From contig CABPZE010000018.1 in the NCBI GenBank assembly GCA_902461815.1, positions 1 to 40,096 on the forward strand: a stretch of DNA of 40,096 nucleotides, given 5' to 3'. Below, one piece after another: positions 17,392-25,837 of this stretch; position 1 is the first letter of the stretch; every line of letters begins with the position of its first letter. The notes below the pieces were generated by a model. That model was not told the origin of the DNA. It was given only the letters and a program-made list of their open reading frames with translations, and made no database searches. This DNA is from CAG-390 sp003523225. GTDB taxonomy: Bacteria > Bacillota > Clostridia > Oscillospirales > CAG-272. The position numbers and the translations under genes are program-made.

Positions 17392-18402
17392 ATGAAGGAA
17401 ACCAACGGGAGAATAATCCGCGGAGTCGGCGGAATTTATACCGTCGGTCTTGACGGCGGCGGCACGGTAAGCTGCCGCGCAAGAGGAGCTTTGCGCTCGT
17501 CGGCGTGCGACGCACGCACCGCCGGAGCATATCACACCGGGGCGCGGCTTGAGCGCCCGCTGACCGGAGACCGGGTAAGAGTGGCGCTGTCAGATGAGGC
17601 GGAGCTGCGCATTCTGGGAGGCGAAGGAACACCTGACGCCGCTCAGGACGGCTCTGACGCCGTGATATGCGAAATTCTGCCGCGCCGGAACGCACTCATA
17701 CGACCGCCGCTGGCAAACCTTGATTACATCTTTGCCGTATGCGCCTCGGCGCGCCCCGCACCCGTACTCACCACACTGGACAAGCTGCTCTCAATTGCCG
17801 AGTATAACGGGATAGAGCCGGTAATGATCATCGGCAAATGCGAGCTTGACAAGAATTGCGCCGCCCGCATCGCCGACATCTACCGTCGCGCCGGATACCC
17901 CGTGTTCCAGCTTTCCTGTGCCACAGGTGAGGGCGTTCAGGCTCTTGCAGAGTATGCCGCAAAAGCTCTGCCCGGCAGAGTCGCCGCGTTTGCGGGGGCT
18001 TCCGGGGTGGGAAAATCCACACTGCTGAACACTCTTTACCCCTCTCTCGGGCTTAAGACCGGAGGCGTCAGCGAAAAGATTGGACGCGGCAGGCACACCA
18101 CGCGCGAGGCGGTGCTTTTTCCCCTGCCGGGAGGCGGGTATATCGCCGACACCCCCGGATTTTCACTGCTTGACTTTGAAAGCTTTGACTTTTTCGAGCT
18201 TGAATCGCTGCCCGGCACTATGCGCGAATTTGTTCCCTACTACGGACACTGCCGTTACAACGACTGCACGCATACCAAAGAGGAGGGCTGCGCCGTGCTT
18301 GAAGCGGTAAACAGAGGGGATATTGCCCGAGAGCGGCATGAAAGCTACCTTGATATGTACAGCACACTCAAATCAAAGCCATTCCGCGGCAAGGCAAAAT
18401 AA
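17392..18402 (+). CDS. rsgA: Ribosome small-subunit-dependent GTPase RsgA (YloQ)
   Basis: A circularly permuted GTPase that checks late 30S ribosome assembly. An N-terminal OB-fold (about residues 1-75) precedes the GTPase domain with its permuted motif order: G4, here IGKCELD in place of the usual NKxD, then G1 GASGVGKST and G3 DTPG. The C-terminal zinc finger has Cys, Cys, His, Cys within GHCRYNDCTHTKEEGC. Length of 336 aa is slightly above normal. No clear ribosome site precedes the ATG. G4 varies in Gram-positive RsgA proteins, so activity is probably retained. Confidence 0.94.
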   Translation: MKETNGRIIRGVGGIYTVGLDGGGTVSCRARGALRSSACDARTAGAYHTGARLERPLTGDRVRVALSDEAELRILGGEGTPDAAQDGSDAVICEILPRRNALIRPPLANLDYIFAVCASARPAPVLTTLDKLLSIAEYNGIEPVMIIGKCELDKNCAARIADIYRRAGYPVFQLSCATGEGVQALAEYAAKALPGRVAAFAGASGVGKSTLLNTLYPSLGLKTGGVSEKIGRGRHTTREAVLFPLPGGGYIADTPGFSLLDFESFDFFELESLPGTMREFVPYYGHCRYNDCTHTKEEGCAVLEAVNRGDIARERHESYLDMYSTLKSKPFRGKAK

Positions 18403-18425
18403 GACAAGGAACATAAGTAAAAAGC

Positions 18426-19049
18426 ATGAAAGCATTTATATATACCGGCGGGGCGGTGCGCATTGACGGGATCACCGAACACCCAAAGTCCGACGACCTC
18501 CGCATAGCCGCCGATTCGGGCTATCTTACCGCCAAGGCACTGGGCGACCGTATTGATATTGCCGTCGGCGACTTTGACTCGATGAGCGCCGACATGATAC
18601 CCGACGGGGTGGAGCTGCTGCGCGTTCCGGCGGAAAAGGATGTGACCGACACCCAGCTTGCCGTTGAAACGGCGCTGAACCGCGGAGCCGACCAGCTTGT
18701 AATAATAGGCGGAATGAGCGGAAGACTTGACCATACCCTTTCAAATCTCTTTATTCTTGAGGATCTGGCGGACTCGGACGTTTACGCTGTAATGACCGAC
18801 GGTCAGAGCCGGGCGCGGTTTGTGCGCTCAGGGTCTGCTCTTATCGGGCGCAGCGGCTTCAGATACCTCTCCATTATCGCCGCCGACCCGAAGGTAAAGG
18901 GCGTTACGGCGGAGGGCTGCCGCTATCCGCTGAAAAACGCGACGCTGAGCCGCCGCTGCCAGTACGCGGTAAGCAACGAGATAACCGGAAACTGCGCGCT
19001 GATATCGGTAAAAAAAGGCGGAATATTCATTATCGAAAGCACCGACTGA
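18426..19049 (+). CDS. thiN: Thiamine pyrophosphokinase
   Basis: Transfers pyrophosphate from ATP to thiamine, making the cofactor TPP. Signatures are IAADSGY, VGDFDSM, the central EKDVTDTQLA and GGMSGRLDHTLSN, which form the active site, plus a C-terminal TPP-binding part ending GIFIIES. The length of 207 aa is typical. It lies 23 nt after rsgA. AAGGA (18406-18410) is 15 nt from the ATG, a long spacing. In most Firmicutes rpe lies between rsgA and thiN; here it does not. The following ECF transporter component suggests a link between thiamine uptake and phosphorylation. Confidence 0.93.
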   Translation: MKAFIYTGGAVRIDGITEHPKSDDLRIAADSGYLTAKALGDRIDIAVGDFDSMSADMIPDGVELLRVPAEKDVTDTQLAVETALNRGADQLVIIGGMSGRLDHTLSNLFILEDLADSDVYAVMTDGQSRARFVRSGSALIGRSGFRYLSIIAADPKVKGVTAEGCRYPLKNATLSRRCQYAVSNEITGNCALISVKKGGIFIIESTD

Positions 19050-19100
19050 ACCGCCCTTATCATAAACATATTCAAAATCATCCAAGGAAGCAAAAAGACC

Positions 19101-19631
19101 ATGAAAACAATCGCCTCTGTCAACAAAACACAGCTTACCGTGCGCCGCATAGCCATAAGCGCGCTTTTTGCCGCACTTATCTTTTGCGGCACTTATTTTA
19201 TCAAAATACCCATGCCCTTTGCTGAGGGCTATATTCACGCGGGCGACGGCTTTGTCTTTCTCGCCGCCGTGATTCTGCCTGCGCCCTACGCGGCGGCTGC
19301 CGCCGCAATAGGAGCGGGACTTTCCGACCTTATCGGCGGATATCCGCTCTGGATCCCTGCCACAATTGGAGTGCGCGTTATCGCCGTGCTTTTCTTTTCC
19401 CACCGCGGCAAGGTGTTCTGCCGCCGCAACCTTATAGCGCTTGCCGCCTCTGCCGCCGTAAACGTGATCGGCTACTGGCTGTACGAAAGCGCGGTGGTCT
19501 ATCAGAACCTTGTCGGCGGACTTGCCGCAATGCCCTTCAATCTGGCGCAGTCTGTGGTCGGTATCATCCTTTTCCTTGCTCTTGCCAAGCCCGCACGCTC
19601 GGTGGTCGAAAGGACGCTTGGCGAAATATGA
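19101..19631 (+). CDS. ECF transporter S component (substrate-binding membrane subunit)
   Basis: A small integral membrane protein with about five or six hydrophobic segments over 176 aa, and the typical S-component N-terminal LTVRRIAISALFAALIF. The motif EGYIHAGDGFVF and the loop SDLIGGYPLWIP resemble the ECF riboflavin/TIGR04002 type of vitamin transporter. Such proteins bind a vitamin and use a shared energising module (EcfAA'T) encoded elsewhere; none is in this window. Substrate is not shown by the sequence. Its position 51 nt after thiN makes thiamine or its precursor plausible, by inference only. AAGGA is 12 nt before the ATG. Confidence 0.85.
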   Translation: MKTIASVNKTQLTVRRIAISALFAALIFCGTYFIKIPMPFAEGYIHAGDGFVFLAAVILPAPYAAAAAAIGAGLSDLIGGYPLWIPATIGVRVIAVLFFSHRGKVFCRRNLIALAASAAVNVIGYWLYESAVVYQNLVGGLAAMPFNLAQSVVGIILFLALAKPARSVVERTLGEI

Positions 19632-19683
19632 CCCTTCCCCGCGCCACGGTAAATTCTTTTATTGATTTAGAAAGGAATAGCCT

Positions 19684-20460
19684 ATGAAGCTGCGTGTCCT
19701 CGCCATCGGAGACGTCACCGGAAGCGCCGGTGTGGAATATCTGAGAAAAAATCTGCGCCGACGCATCGGGGAGCTTGACGTGTCCCTGACGGTGGTCAAC
19801 GGCGAAAACGCCGCAGACATTCACGGCATTTCCGAGCGCGACGCAAAAGATCTGTTTGAGGCGGGGGCGGACGTGATAACGACCGGAAACCACGTTTTCA
19901 GCCGCAGGGATATATATCTTCCCCTTGAGGATACCCCATGCCTTCTGCGCCCCGACAACTTTCCGCCCTCCGCACCGGGGTGCGGGAGCGTGATCGTAAG
20001 TGCTGCGGGAATGCGGGTGCTGTGCATGAATCTTCAGGGCAACGTGAATATGAACGTCGCTCTTGCTTCTCCCTTTGCCGCCGCGGATGCGATACTTTCC
20101 CGCGAGTCAGGCAAGTATGACGCCGCAGTGCTGGATTTCCACGCAGAGGCGACCTCGGAAAAGATCGCGCTTGCGCTCTATCTTGACGGCAGGGTGTCGG
20201 CGGTCTGGGGAACGCACACCCATGTTGCTACCGCCGACGAGAGGATACTGCCCGGCGGAACCGCTTATGTGACCGATATCGGCATGACGGGTCCCTCCGA
20301 CGGGGTGCTTGGGGTGAACGCCGAGGTGATAATACGCCGCTTCACCACCGCAATGCCTCAGCGCTTTACCATGGCGTCGGGAGCAGTCGAGTCGACCGGA
20401 ATCCTGGTAGACATCGGAGAAAACGGCAAAGCCACAGCAATATCCCGCGTCCGGATCTGA
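19684..20460 (+). CDS. ymdB: YmdB family metallophosphoesterase
   Basis: A 2',3'-cyclic-nucleotide phosphodiesterase-type enzyme; in Bacillus YmdB affects biofilm and motility switching. Metal and active-site motifs are complete: GDVTG (Asp10), NGENAA (Glu41, Asn42), TTGNHVF (Asn69, His70), LDFHAEATSEK and GTHTHVATAD, then TDIGMTGPSD. Length of 258 aa is standard. AAAGGA precedes the ATG by 7 nt. It is the last plus-strand gene before a bidirectional terminator. In contrast to the gene at 15792, all catalytic residues are present here. Confidence 0.94.
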   Translation: MKLRVLAIGDVTGSAGVEYLRKNLRRRIGELDVSLTVVNGENAADIHGISERDAKDLFEAGADVITTGNHVFSRRDIYLPLEDTPCLLRPDNFPPSAPGCGSVIVSAAGMRVLCMNLQGNVNMNVALASPFAAADAILSRESGKYDAAVLDFHAEATSEKIALALYLDGRVSAVWGTHTHVATADERILPGGTAYVTDIGMTGPSDGVLGVNAEVIIRRFTTAMPQRFTMASGAVESTGILVDIGENGKATAISRVRI

Positions 20461-20485
20461 TACGCAGAATAAGCAGAATAAAAAT

Positions 20486-20526
20486 AAACAACCGACAAGA
20501 AATGATCTCTCTGTCGGTTGTTTTTT
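20486..20526. terminator. Bidirectional intrinsic terminator between ymdB and rarA
   Basis: A perfect 12-bp stem (20486-20497 with 20512-20523) and a 14-nt loop are followed by a run of T on the plus strand (20521-20526). On the minus strand the same stem is followed by TATTTTTATTC. It therefore ends both convergent transcripts. Confidence 0.9.
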
Positions 20527-20598
20527 CGTACTGCATGATGAACCGTATTATTCCGTATGCCCCAACGCATTAAGCACCTGCCTCAATGCGGCTCGGGC

Positions 20599-21861
20599 TT
20601 ACGAGCCTTTTTTTCGGCTGCCGATGCTCTCGGCATATGCGGCGGCGGCTCGCTCGGTCTTATTATCGCCGTATTTATAATAAACACGGTCGGCAAGGTC
20701 GCAAGGCAGGTACTGCTGACGGACATAATGCCCCGGGTGGTCGTGAGGATATACATATCCCCGGTAAAGCGGCGCGCGCAGCGGCTCTGGCGGTAGCTTA
20801 CCCCTGCCCGCGGTGAAATCCTCAAGCGCCGCGCCTGCGGCAAGATATGCCGAATTTGATTTCGGCGCAGTGGCAAGCAGCACTGCGGCGTTGGCAAGAG
20901 GTATGCGCGCCTCGGGCATTCCCAGCTCGCGCGCCGACTCGCACATGGCGCGCACGGCGGACGCCGCCGCAGGATATGCAAGCCCTATATCCTCCGAGGC
21001 TATGACCTGAAGCCTGCGGCATACCGAGAGCAATTCACCGTATTCAAGCAGCGAAACCAGGTAAAAGACCGCCGCGTCGGGGTCTGAGCCGCGTATCGAC
21101 TTCTGAAGCGCCGAAAGCAGGTCGTAATGGGTATCGTCCCCGAAATTACCGTGCCCGGTGTCAATGCCGTCCAGCGCCGCCGCGGTTATCTCGCAGCTTG
21201 GGTCGTCAGAGCCGTCCGCCTCCTCCCCGCGCGCGGCAAAATACGCATTTTCAAAAATTCCGATAGCCCGACGCACATCTCCGCCCGAAAGCCTGCCTAT
21301 TTCAAGCAGAAAATCATCCGAAACGGTTTTTTCGTTCCGGGTCTCGGTGTTGAGCGCCTCAAGCGCGCGGCGAAGCGCACGCTTGCATTCCTCCGGCTTT
21401 ACCGGTCGGAACTCAAACAGCGACGATCGTGAGATAAGCGCGCTGTAAACGTAAAAATGAGGGTTTTCGGTGGTGGAGGCAATAAGAGTGACCCTGCCGT
21501 CCTCGATATATTCAAGCAGCGACTGCTGCTGCTTGCGGTTGAAATACTGTATCTCGTCAAGGTAAAGCAGGACTCCGTCCGCGCCGAACACCCTCTCGGT
21601 GGAGGAAAGCACCGCCTTTACATCGGCAAGAGAAGCGGTGGTGGCGTTGAGCCGGTGAAATTCCATACCCGACTGCGCGGCAATAATAGAAGCCGCAGTG
21701 GTCTTTCCTGTACCCGGCGGACCGTAAAAGATCATATTCGTAAGCCGTCCGCTCTCGCAGATGCGCCGGATCGCACCCCTTTCGCCGAAAAGGTGACTCT
21801 GACCGACAATATCATCAAAGCATTTGGGACGCAAAAGGTCCGCCAGCGGCGTGTTTTTCAT
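20599..21861 (-). CDS. rarA: Replication-associated recombination protein A (AAA+ ATPase)
   Basis: A clamp-loader-like ATPase of the RarA/MgsA/WRNIP1 family that acts at stalled forks. Walker A is GPPGTGKTT (residues 47-55), Walker B is LYLDEIQ (Asp102, Glu103), sensor 1 is STTENP, and the arginine finger region is SALISRSSLFEF. The C-terminal tetramerisation part has VSLLEYGE and ASEDIGLAYP. The usual DEIHRFN is DEIQYFN here. Length of 420 aa is typical. It converges on ymdB and has its own promoter. AAGGAC lies 14 nt before the ATG. Confidence 0.95.
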   Translation of the reverse strand: MKNTPLADLLRPKCFDDIVGQSHLFGERGAIRRICESGRLTNMIFYGPPGTGKTTAASIIAAQSGMEFHRLNATTASLADVKAVLSSTERVFGADGVLLYLDEIQYFNRKQQQSLLEYIEDGRVTLIASTTENPHFYVYSALISRSSLFEFRPVKPEECKRALRRALEALNTETRNEKTVSDDFLLEIGRLSGGDVRRAIGIFENAYFAARGEEADGSDDPSCEITAAALDGIDTGHGNFGDDTHYDLLSALQKSIRGSDPDAAVFYLVSLLEYGELLSVCRRLQVIASEDIGLAYPAAASAVRAMCESARELGMPEARIPLANAAVLLATAPKSNSAYLAAGAALEDFTAGRGKLPPEPLRAPLYRGYVYPHDHPGHYVRQQYLPCDLADRVYYKYGDNKTERAAAAYAESIGSRKKGS

Positions 21862-21923
21862 TAAGACAGAAACCGTCCTTGATTATTATTCCGGCACGGC
21901 TCGCGCCGTCCGGGTGCAACTCA

Positions 21924-21952
21924 ATTATAGCATATCCGCCGCGTTATGTCAA
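21924..21952 (-). promoter_or_regulatory. Consensus sigma-A promoter of rarA
   Basis: On the minus strand TTGACA (21952-21947) and TATAAT (21929-21924) are perfect, with a 17-nt spacer. The leader before the rarA ATG is about 55 nt. Confidence 0.88.
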
Positions 21953-21988
21953 ATATTATAATGAAACAACGGAGCAGATCTGTCACAC

Positions 21989-22020
21989 AAAAGGGAGCTG
22001 CGCGGTATCGCGCAGCTCCC
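21989..22020 (-). terminator. Intrinsic terminator of the accessory minus-strand operon
   Basis: A perfect 12-bp stem (GGGAGCTGCGCG / CGCGCAGCTCCC) with a GTAT loop is followed on the minus strand by TTTTGTGTG. It lies 14 nt after the stop of the MBL lipoprotein gene. Confidence 0.88.
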
Positions 22021-22033
22021 GGTATAGCTTCCG

Positions 22034-23428
22034 TCAGGAGTTTGCTTTTATCTCCTCAAGAGTCGTAAGCGACACAGTGACCGTTCCGTCACCGCTGATA
22101 TAGTGTCGCGGCGCTATCCGCACAAGAAGCTGATTGTAGGCCTGGTTCTCATACTCGGCGTACCTTGACGTCGAGGTGTCCCACATAACTATCGACGGGG
22201 AGATATAGTTATACGTCGTTACCTGACCGTGAGTCGTGCCGTGGTGAGTGGGCTGAAGAATATCGCTCTTGAGCGCCGCACCGTACCTTTCGGCAAGCAC
22301 CTTCATACCCGTTCCGGAAAGGTCGCCCGTTATCATTGCGCTGTGTCCGCCGGCAGATATGCGGAACGCCATGGAATTGGCGTTGTTGTAAAGCAGATCG
22401 TCCGTTTTCGGGTAAACATCCTCGTGCGTGTGAAGGATCTCCACCGTCACGCCGTCGATATTGAGCAGGTCGCCCGTGTGCGGCTTTATTACCGCGGCGG
22501 CAGCCCATTTTTTTTCGGACGACAGCGCCTTGCGCAGAATATTCAGAATGCTGCTGTTGCTTTCAAGCATTGCCTTTGAATCCGACTTGGCAAGTATCTC
22601 GTCATCCACAAAATTGAAAATAACTCTTTCAAGCTTTATTTCGTCGTAATAGATCGATGCCATCTCGGATATTGCCCCGATGTGGTCGGAATGCGGGTGC
22701 GTGAGTATCCACGCCGCCACGACCGGCACTCCATCGCGGGTGTTCTGGGATTTCAGAATATCAAGTATCTTTTTTGCCTCGCCAACACCCGTCCAGCCCC
22801 CGTCAATAATGATGAAGCTGCCCTTCGACGTGCGGATGATATATGACATTCCGTTCGTCTTGGTGACGAAGTCGGTCGATACCATTGTAAATAGAGGCTC
22901 AACGTCCCCCGCAGGCGCATCGGTCACGCCGTAGATATCATCATAGGCATCGTAAGGGTCATACGGAAGGATCGTCAGGCGAACAGAGGAATCCGCCCCG
23001 AAATACGACGCGATAAGAGCCGTCCCGTCCTTCGCAAACGTGCAGAAATAATTACTGCCGTACTCACGGCGGTTTACCTCGGTGTATCCCAGCGACGGCA
23101 GCTTTTCAACATACGCCGTGTACTCGCGGGGCAGAACCATGGTTACATGGTGCATATACACACCGTCGCCGCAATTGTAGTCGGTGTGCTTTATTCCTCC
23201 GGAAAAAGCAGGGATATCCCCTGCGCTTACGGGCTTCAGCTCAACCGGCTTGCGCGTTTCCTCGGCAGTGGTCACAGGAGCGTCCGTTTCCGCCCCCGAA
23301 GATTCCCCGGGAGCGGCGACAGACGTATCTTTAGCGGAGCTGTCCTCGGTGCCAACCGCCGGACCACAGGCGGCAAGCATAAGCATTATCAGCGTAAGGC
23401 ATAGAGCAATAAGGAGTTTTGATCTCAT
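22034..23428 (-). CDS. Extracellular MBL-fold lipoprotein (ComEC-like hydrolase domain)
   Basis: An exported lipoprotein: signal peptide with lipobox LAAC (Cys21), then a Ser/Thr/Glu-rich linker. Residues 60-200 are an unassigned N-terminal domain. From about 205 there is a metallo-beta-lactamase fold with THPHSDHIG (near 243), the GDLSG aspartate and PTHHG (near 395), the pattern of the ComEC-type/competence MBL branch. The reaction is unknown; nuclease or phosphodiesterase activity on a surface or extracellular substrate is plausible. Its start overlaps the end of the solute-binding protein gene by 4 nt (ATGA), so the two are co-translated. It is the last gene of its operon. Confidence 0.8.
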   Translation of the reverse strand: MRSKLLIALCLTLIMLMLAACGPAVGTEDSSAKDTSVAAPGESSGAETDAPVTTAEETRKPVELKPVSAGDIPAFSGGIKHTDYNCGDGVYMHHVTMVLPREYTAYVEKLPSLGYTEVNRREYGSNYFCTFAKDGTALIASYFGADSSVRLTILPYDPYDAYDDIYGVTDAPAGDVEPLFTMVSTDFVTKTNGMSYIIRTSKGSFIIIDGGWTGVGEAKKILDILKSQNTRDGVPVVAAWILTHPHSDHIGAISEMASIYYDEIKLERVIFNFVDDEILAKSDSKAMLESNSSILNILRKALSSEKKWAAAAVIKPHTGDLLNIDGVTVEILHTHEDVYPKTDDLLYNNANSMAFRISAGGHSAMITGDLSGTGMKVLAERYGAALKSDILQPTHHGTTHGQVTTYNYISPSIVMWDTSTSRYAEYENQAYNQLLVRIAPRHYISGDGTVTVSLTTLEEIKANS

Positions 23429-24891
23429 TCGCTTACCTTTTTAATAAAATTCTGAATATCGGCATTTACCGTGTTCTTGACCGATGCAACATATGCCGCA
23501 ATAGACCTGTCGTTTGCGACCATCATATCGTTTATCTTTGACGAATAGTTCACCGAGGTCTGAACCGGGACGTTGTATGCGATATTTGAGTAAATGATGT
23601 CAAGCGTCTTCCATGACAGCGCGTCGCGGAGGGTACGCCCGTAAAGCCTTACTTCAAAATACGCAGTGCGGACGGTGTCATGAGAAATATATGACATAGC
23701 CTCAATTATAAATCCGGTCCTTTCGGCGTCGGGCGTGTCAAAGGGGATCATTATTGCGTAAGGGTTGGGAGCATTGCAGATGTAAATGTCCTGATCCTCA
23801 TTGTACTTGGGCAGCGGGAGGAAGCCGAAATCGGACGACATGCTCTGGCGCATGGTGTTGGAGCTGACGATCGTGGTCAGAAGGAACAGCGCATGGCCGT
23901 TTACAAACATTTCGGTCGCCTGAGTGTTCTTTGAGCAGCCGTTGTAGAAGAATCTGTCGGAGAACATCACGTCGAGTATTTTATTGTAGGTGTCCATAAA
24001 GGTCTCGGAGGTGAAGTTGGCGTAGGGCAGCTTGGTTTCGGGGTCGATCTTGATGTAGCTTGCATTTGCACCGCTCAGCATTGCGCTGAGGGTCGTTGAC
24101 GGCACGCCAACTATCGGATAAACATCGTCGGCATTTGCTGTACCGTCGCCGTTATCCTCGTAAACGTCCTTGGCGTAGGTGTACATCCGGTCAAGGGTCC
24201 ACTCGCCGTCGATCGCCAGGCTGTAAAGCGCATCAATGTCCAGGCTGTGCTTCTTCATCAGGTCATGGTTGAAGTATATACATCTCACCGCGTCAAACTG
24301 TGTGGTGTCCATGTCGCTGTATGTATAGTAAAGATGCTCGCCGTACCTGAGCTGTTCGTTTGCGCTCTGATCCCACCATACCTTTTCAAGCGAGATATTT
24401 TCAATATCGGTAAGGTCATAGCAGTAACCCGCAAGCGCGAGCTTTGAAACATTGGTGGTGTTTATCATGGCAATGTCAAAGGAATGTGTTCCGGCAGTGA
24501 CATCCTTCTCCACCGCGTCGTACTGCTGTGAGGCGGCTATCGGCACTTCGCAGACCTCGACTCCGTATTTTTCCTCCATCGTGAGGCAGCGGCGGTATAT
24601 CGCCGCGTCGAGGGCATCCCCCGACACGCCGTCCTCACTGACCATTGTGCAGGTGGTAAAAAGAGTCGTGGCGTCTGAAAAACCGTTGTAGATTATGAAT
24701 TTCCCGGCATACTCGGTGCTTTCGGCAGGCAGCTCAAAGCTCTCCTCGGGGCTTAGCGAGTCCACCTCTGCGGCAGTTGTGGAGCTGTCCCCGGCGGCGG
24801 TCGTTGTGTCGGGATCTTGTTTTTCCTCGGCACAGGCGGTCAGGGAAAGGAGCAGGAGGAAAGCAATAAGCAGGGTAATTATTCTTTTCAT
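23425..24891 (-). CDS. Extracellular solute-binding lipoprotein
   Basis: The substrate-binding subunit type of an ABC importer. The signal peptide ends in lipobox LTAC (Cys20), then an acidic Thr/Ser-rich linker and a binding domain of about 430 residues with features such as GEWTLDRMYTYAKDV and FGFLPLPKYNEDQD that are typical of carbohydrate-type binding proteins. An EF-hand-like loop, DNGDGTANADDV, sits after the GEWT motif. No permease or ATPase gene is found nearby, so it is an orphan or pairs with subunits elsewhere. AGGAAAG precedes the ATG in an 18-nt gap after the surface-protein gene. The ligand is not known. Confidence 0.8.
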   Translation of the reverse strand: MKRIITLLIAFLLLLSLTACAEEKQDPDTTTAAGDSSTTAAEVDSLSPEESFELPAESTEYAGKFIIYNGFSDATTLFTTCTMVSEDGVSGDALDAAIYRRCLTMEEKYGVEVCEVPIAASQQYDAVEKDVTAGTHSFDIAMINTTNVSKLALAGYCYDLTDIENISLEKVWWDQSANEQLRYGEHLYYTYSDMDTTQFDAVRCIYFNHDLMKKHSLDIDALYSLAIDGEWTLDRMYTYAKDVYEDNGDGTANADDVYPIVGVPSTTLSAMLSGANASYIKIDPETKLPYANFTSETFMDTYNKILDVMFSDRFFYNGCSKNTQATEMFVNGHALFLLTTIVSSNTMRQSMSSDFGFLPLPKYNEDQDIYICNAPNPYAIMIPFDTPDAERTGFIIEAMSYISHDTVRTAYFEVRLYGRTLRDALSWKTLDIIYSNIAYNVPVQTSVNYSSKINDMMVANDRSIAAYVASVKNTVNADIQNFIKKVSE

Positions 24892-24909
24892 TCTTGTATC
24901 TTTCCTGAT

Positions 24910-25776
24910 TTATTTGGCGCTTCTGCGCTTACGGGACACAAAAGTAACGGAAGCCGCTGAAACAACTGCAGCTATGCAGACCGCTATAACGATACCGCTT
25001 ATGCTGTCGCCGGTGTCGGGGCTTACGGGAGCCTCGGTCGTGGGGGCTTCGGTCACAACCGGTGCGTCAGTTGCGGGAGCCTCGGTCACAACCGGTGCGT
25101 CAGTTGCGGGAGCCTCGGTCACAACGGGAGCGTCAGTGGCGGGAGCCTCGGTCACAACAGGAGCGGTCGCGTAGCTGCCCGACGCACCCTTGGGGGCAAA
25201 GTATGTGGCGGGAAGTCCGTCCATGTTCGCGGAGCGGTAAAAGTCAATGCGCAGGAATATCTTTGACTGTCCGGATGCCTGAGCCGAAACGTCAACGGTG
25301 CGCACAAGCTCGGGGTCGCGGTTTGCAGGATCGGCGGCATTTACGCCTGTACCGGCGGTCGAATCGTTGATGAGAGCGCCGACAAGAGTCCAGTTTGCCT
25401 CGGTATATCCGGCGGCATAGTCAGCCTCGCCGACCGTGGAAACATAGAGCTTTACGCCGTCCGGCGCGCCGGAAGCGATGGAATAGCCGCGGTATGCGAT
25501 GGTGAGAGTGTCAAACACCTTTCCCTCGGCGGCTTCGAAAACGAAAACGGAGGAAGCGGACTTTTCGGCAGAGCCGAGCCAGCCCTTGTAACCCATAGTT
25601 GTAGAGTTACCGGCTATCTTCATACCGGCAGTGTAAACAAGTGAGCTTTTGTAGGTGCTTTCGTCAAGAAAGTTGAACTCCTTCTCATAGTCGGCGGCAG
25701 AAGCGGAAAACATAAGCGTCTGCGCAAGAATGAGAGAGAGAACAAGTGCCAGCAAAGTTAAAACACGTTTTTTCAT
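24910..25776 (-). CDS. Sortase-type wall-anchored surface protein with a Pro/Thr repeat stalk
   Basis: Signal peptide (residues 1-27, cleavage near SASA-AD), then an approximately 180-residue beta-rich domain of unknown function. A stalk of VVTEAPATDAP 11-mer repeats follows. The C-terminus has a sortase motif variant SPDTGD, a hydrophobic segment and a basic tail (SRKRR), the classic wall-sorting arrangement. I use the ATG at 25776: AGGAG is 7 nt upstream and the signal peptide begins here. A longer in-frame reading (to 25848) would run into the preceding gene. Function is unknown; adhesion or ligand binding is plausible. It belongs to the operon from 26689 to 22034. Confidence 0.8.
   Translation of the reverse strand: MKKRVLTLLALVLSLILAQTLMFSASAADYEKEFNFLDESTYKSSLVYTAGMKIAGNSTTMGYKGWLGSAEKSASSVFVFEAAEGKVFDTLTIAYRGYSIASGAPDGVKLYVSTVGEADYAAGYTEANWTLVGALINDSTAGTGVNAADPANRDPELVRTVDVSAQASGQSKIFLRIDFYRSANMDGLPATYFAPKGASGSYATAPVVTEAPATDAPVVTEAPATDAPVVTEAPATDAPVVTEAPTTEAPVSPDTGDSISGIVIAVCIAAVVSAASVTFVSRKRRSAK
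25046..25162 (-). repeat. 33-bp tandem repeat encoding the stalk
   Basis: Three consecutive 33-bp units (25046-25078, 25079-25111, 25112-25144) plus a partial fourth encode VVTEAPATDAP. The first two units are almost identical at DNA level, which points to recent slippage or expansion. Copy number is expected to vary between strains. Confidence 0.85.
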
Positions 25777-25837
25777 AGTAATTCTCCTGTTTTGAATAAT
25801 ATATTTTACGGCTTGCGCCGCAATAACCGGAATAATG

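Noticed and set aside
17392..18402. RsgA as inactive because the G4 motif reads GKCELD
   Set aside because: G4 is variable in Gram-positive RsgA proteins, and the G1, G3 and zinc-finger motifs are intact.
25046..25144. Regular 33-bp repeats suggesting a CRISPR array
   Set aside because: Units are directly adjacent with no spacers and encode an 11-residue Pro/Thr stalk in frame. No cas genes are nearby.
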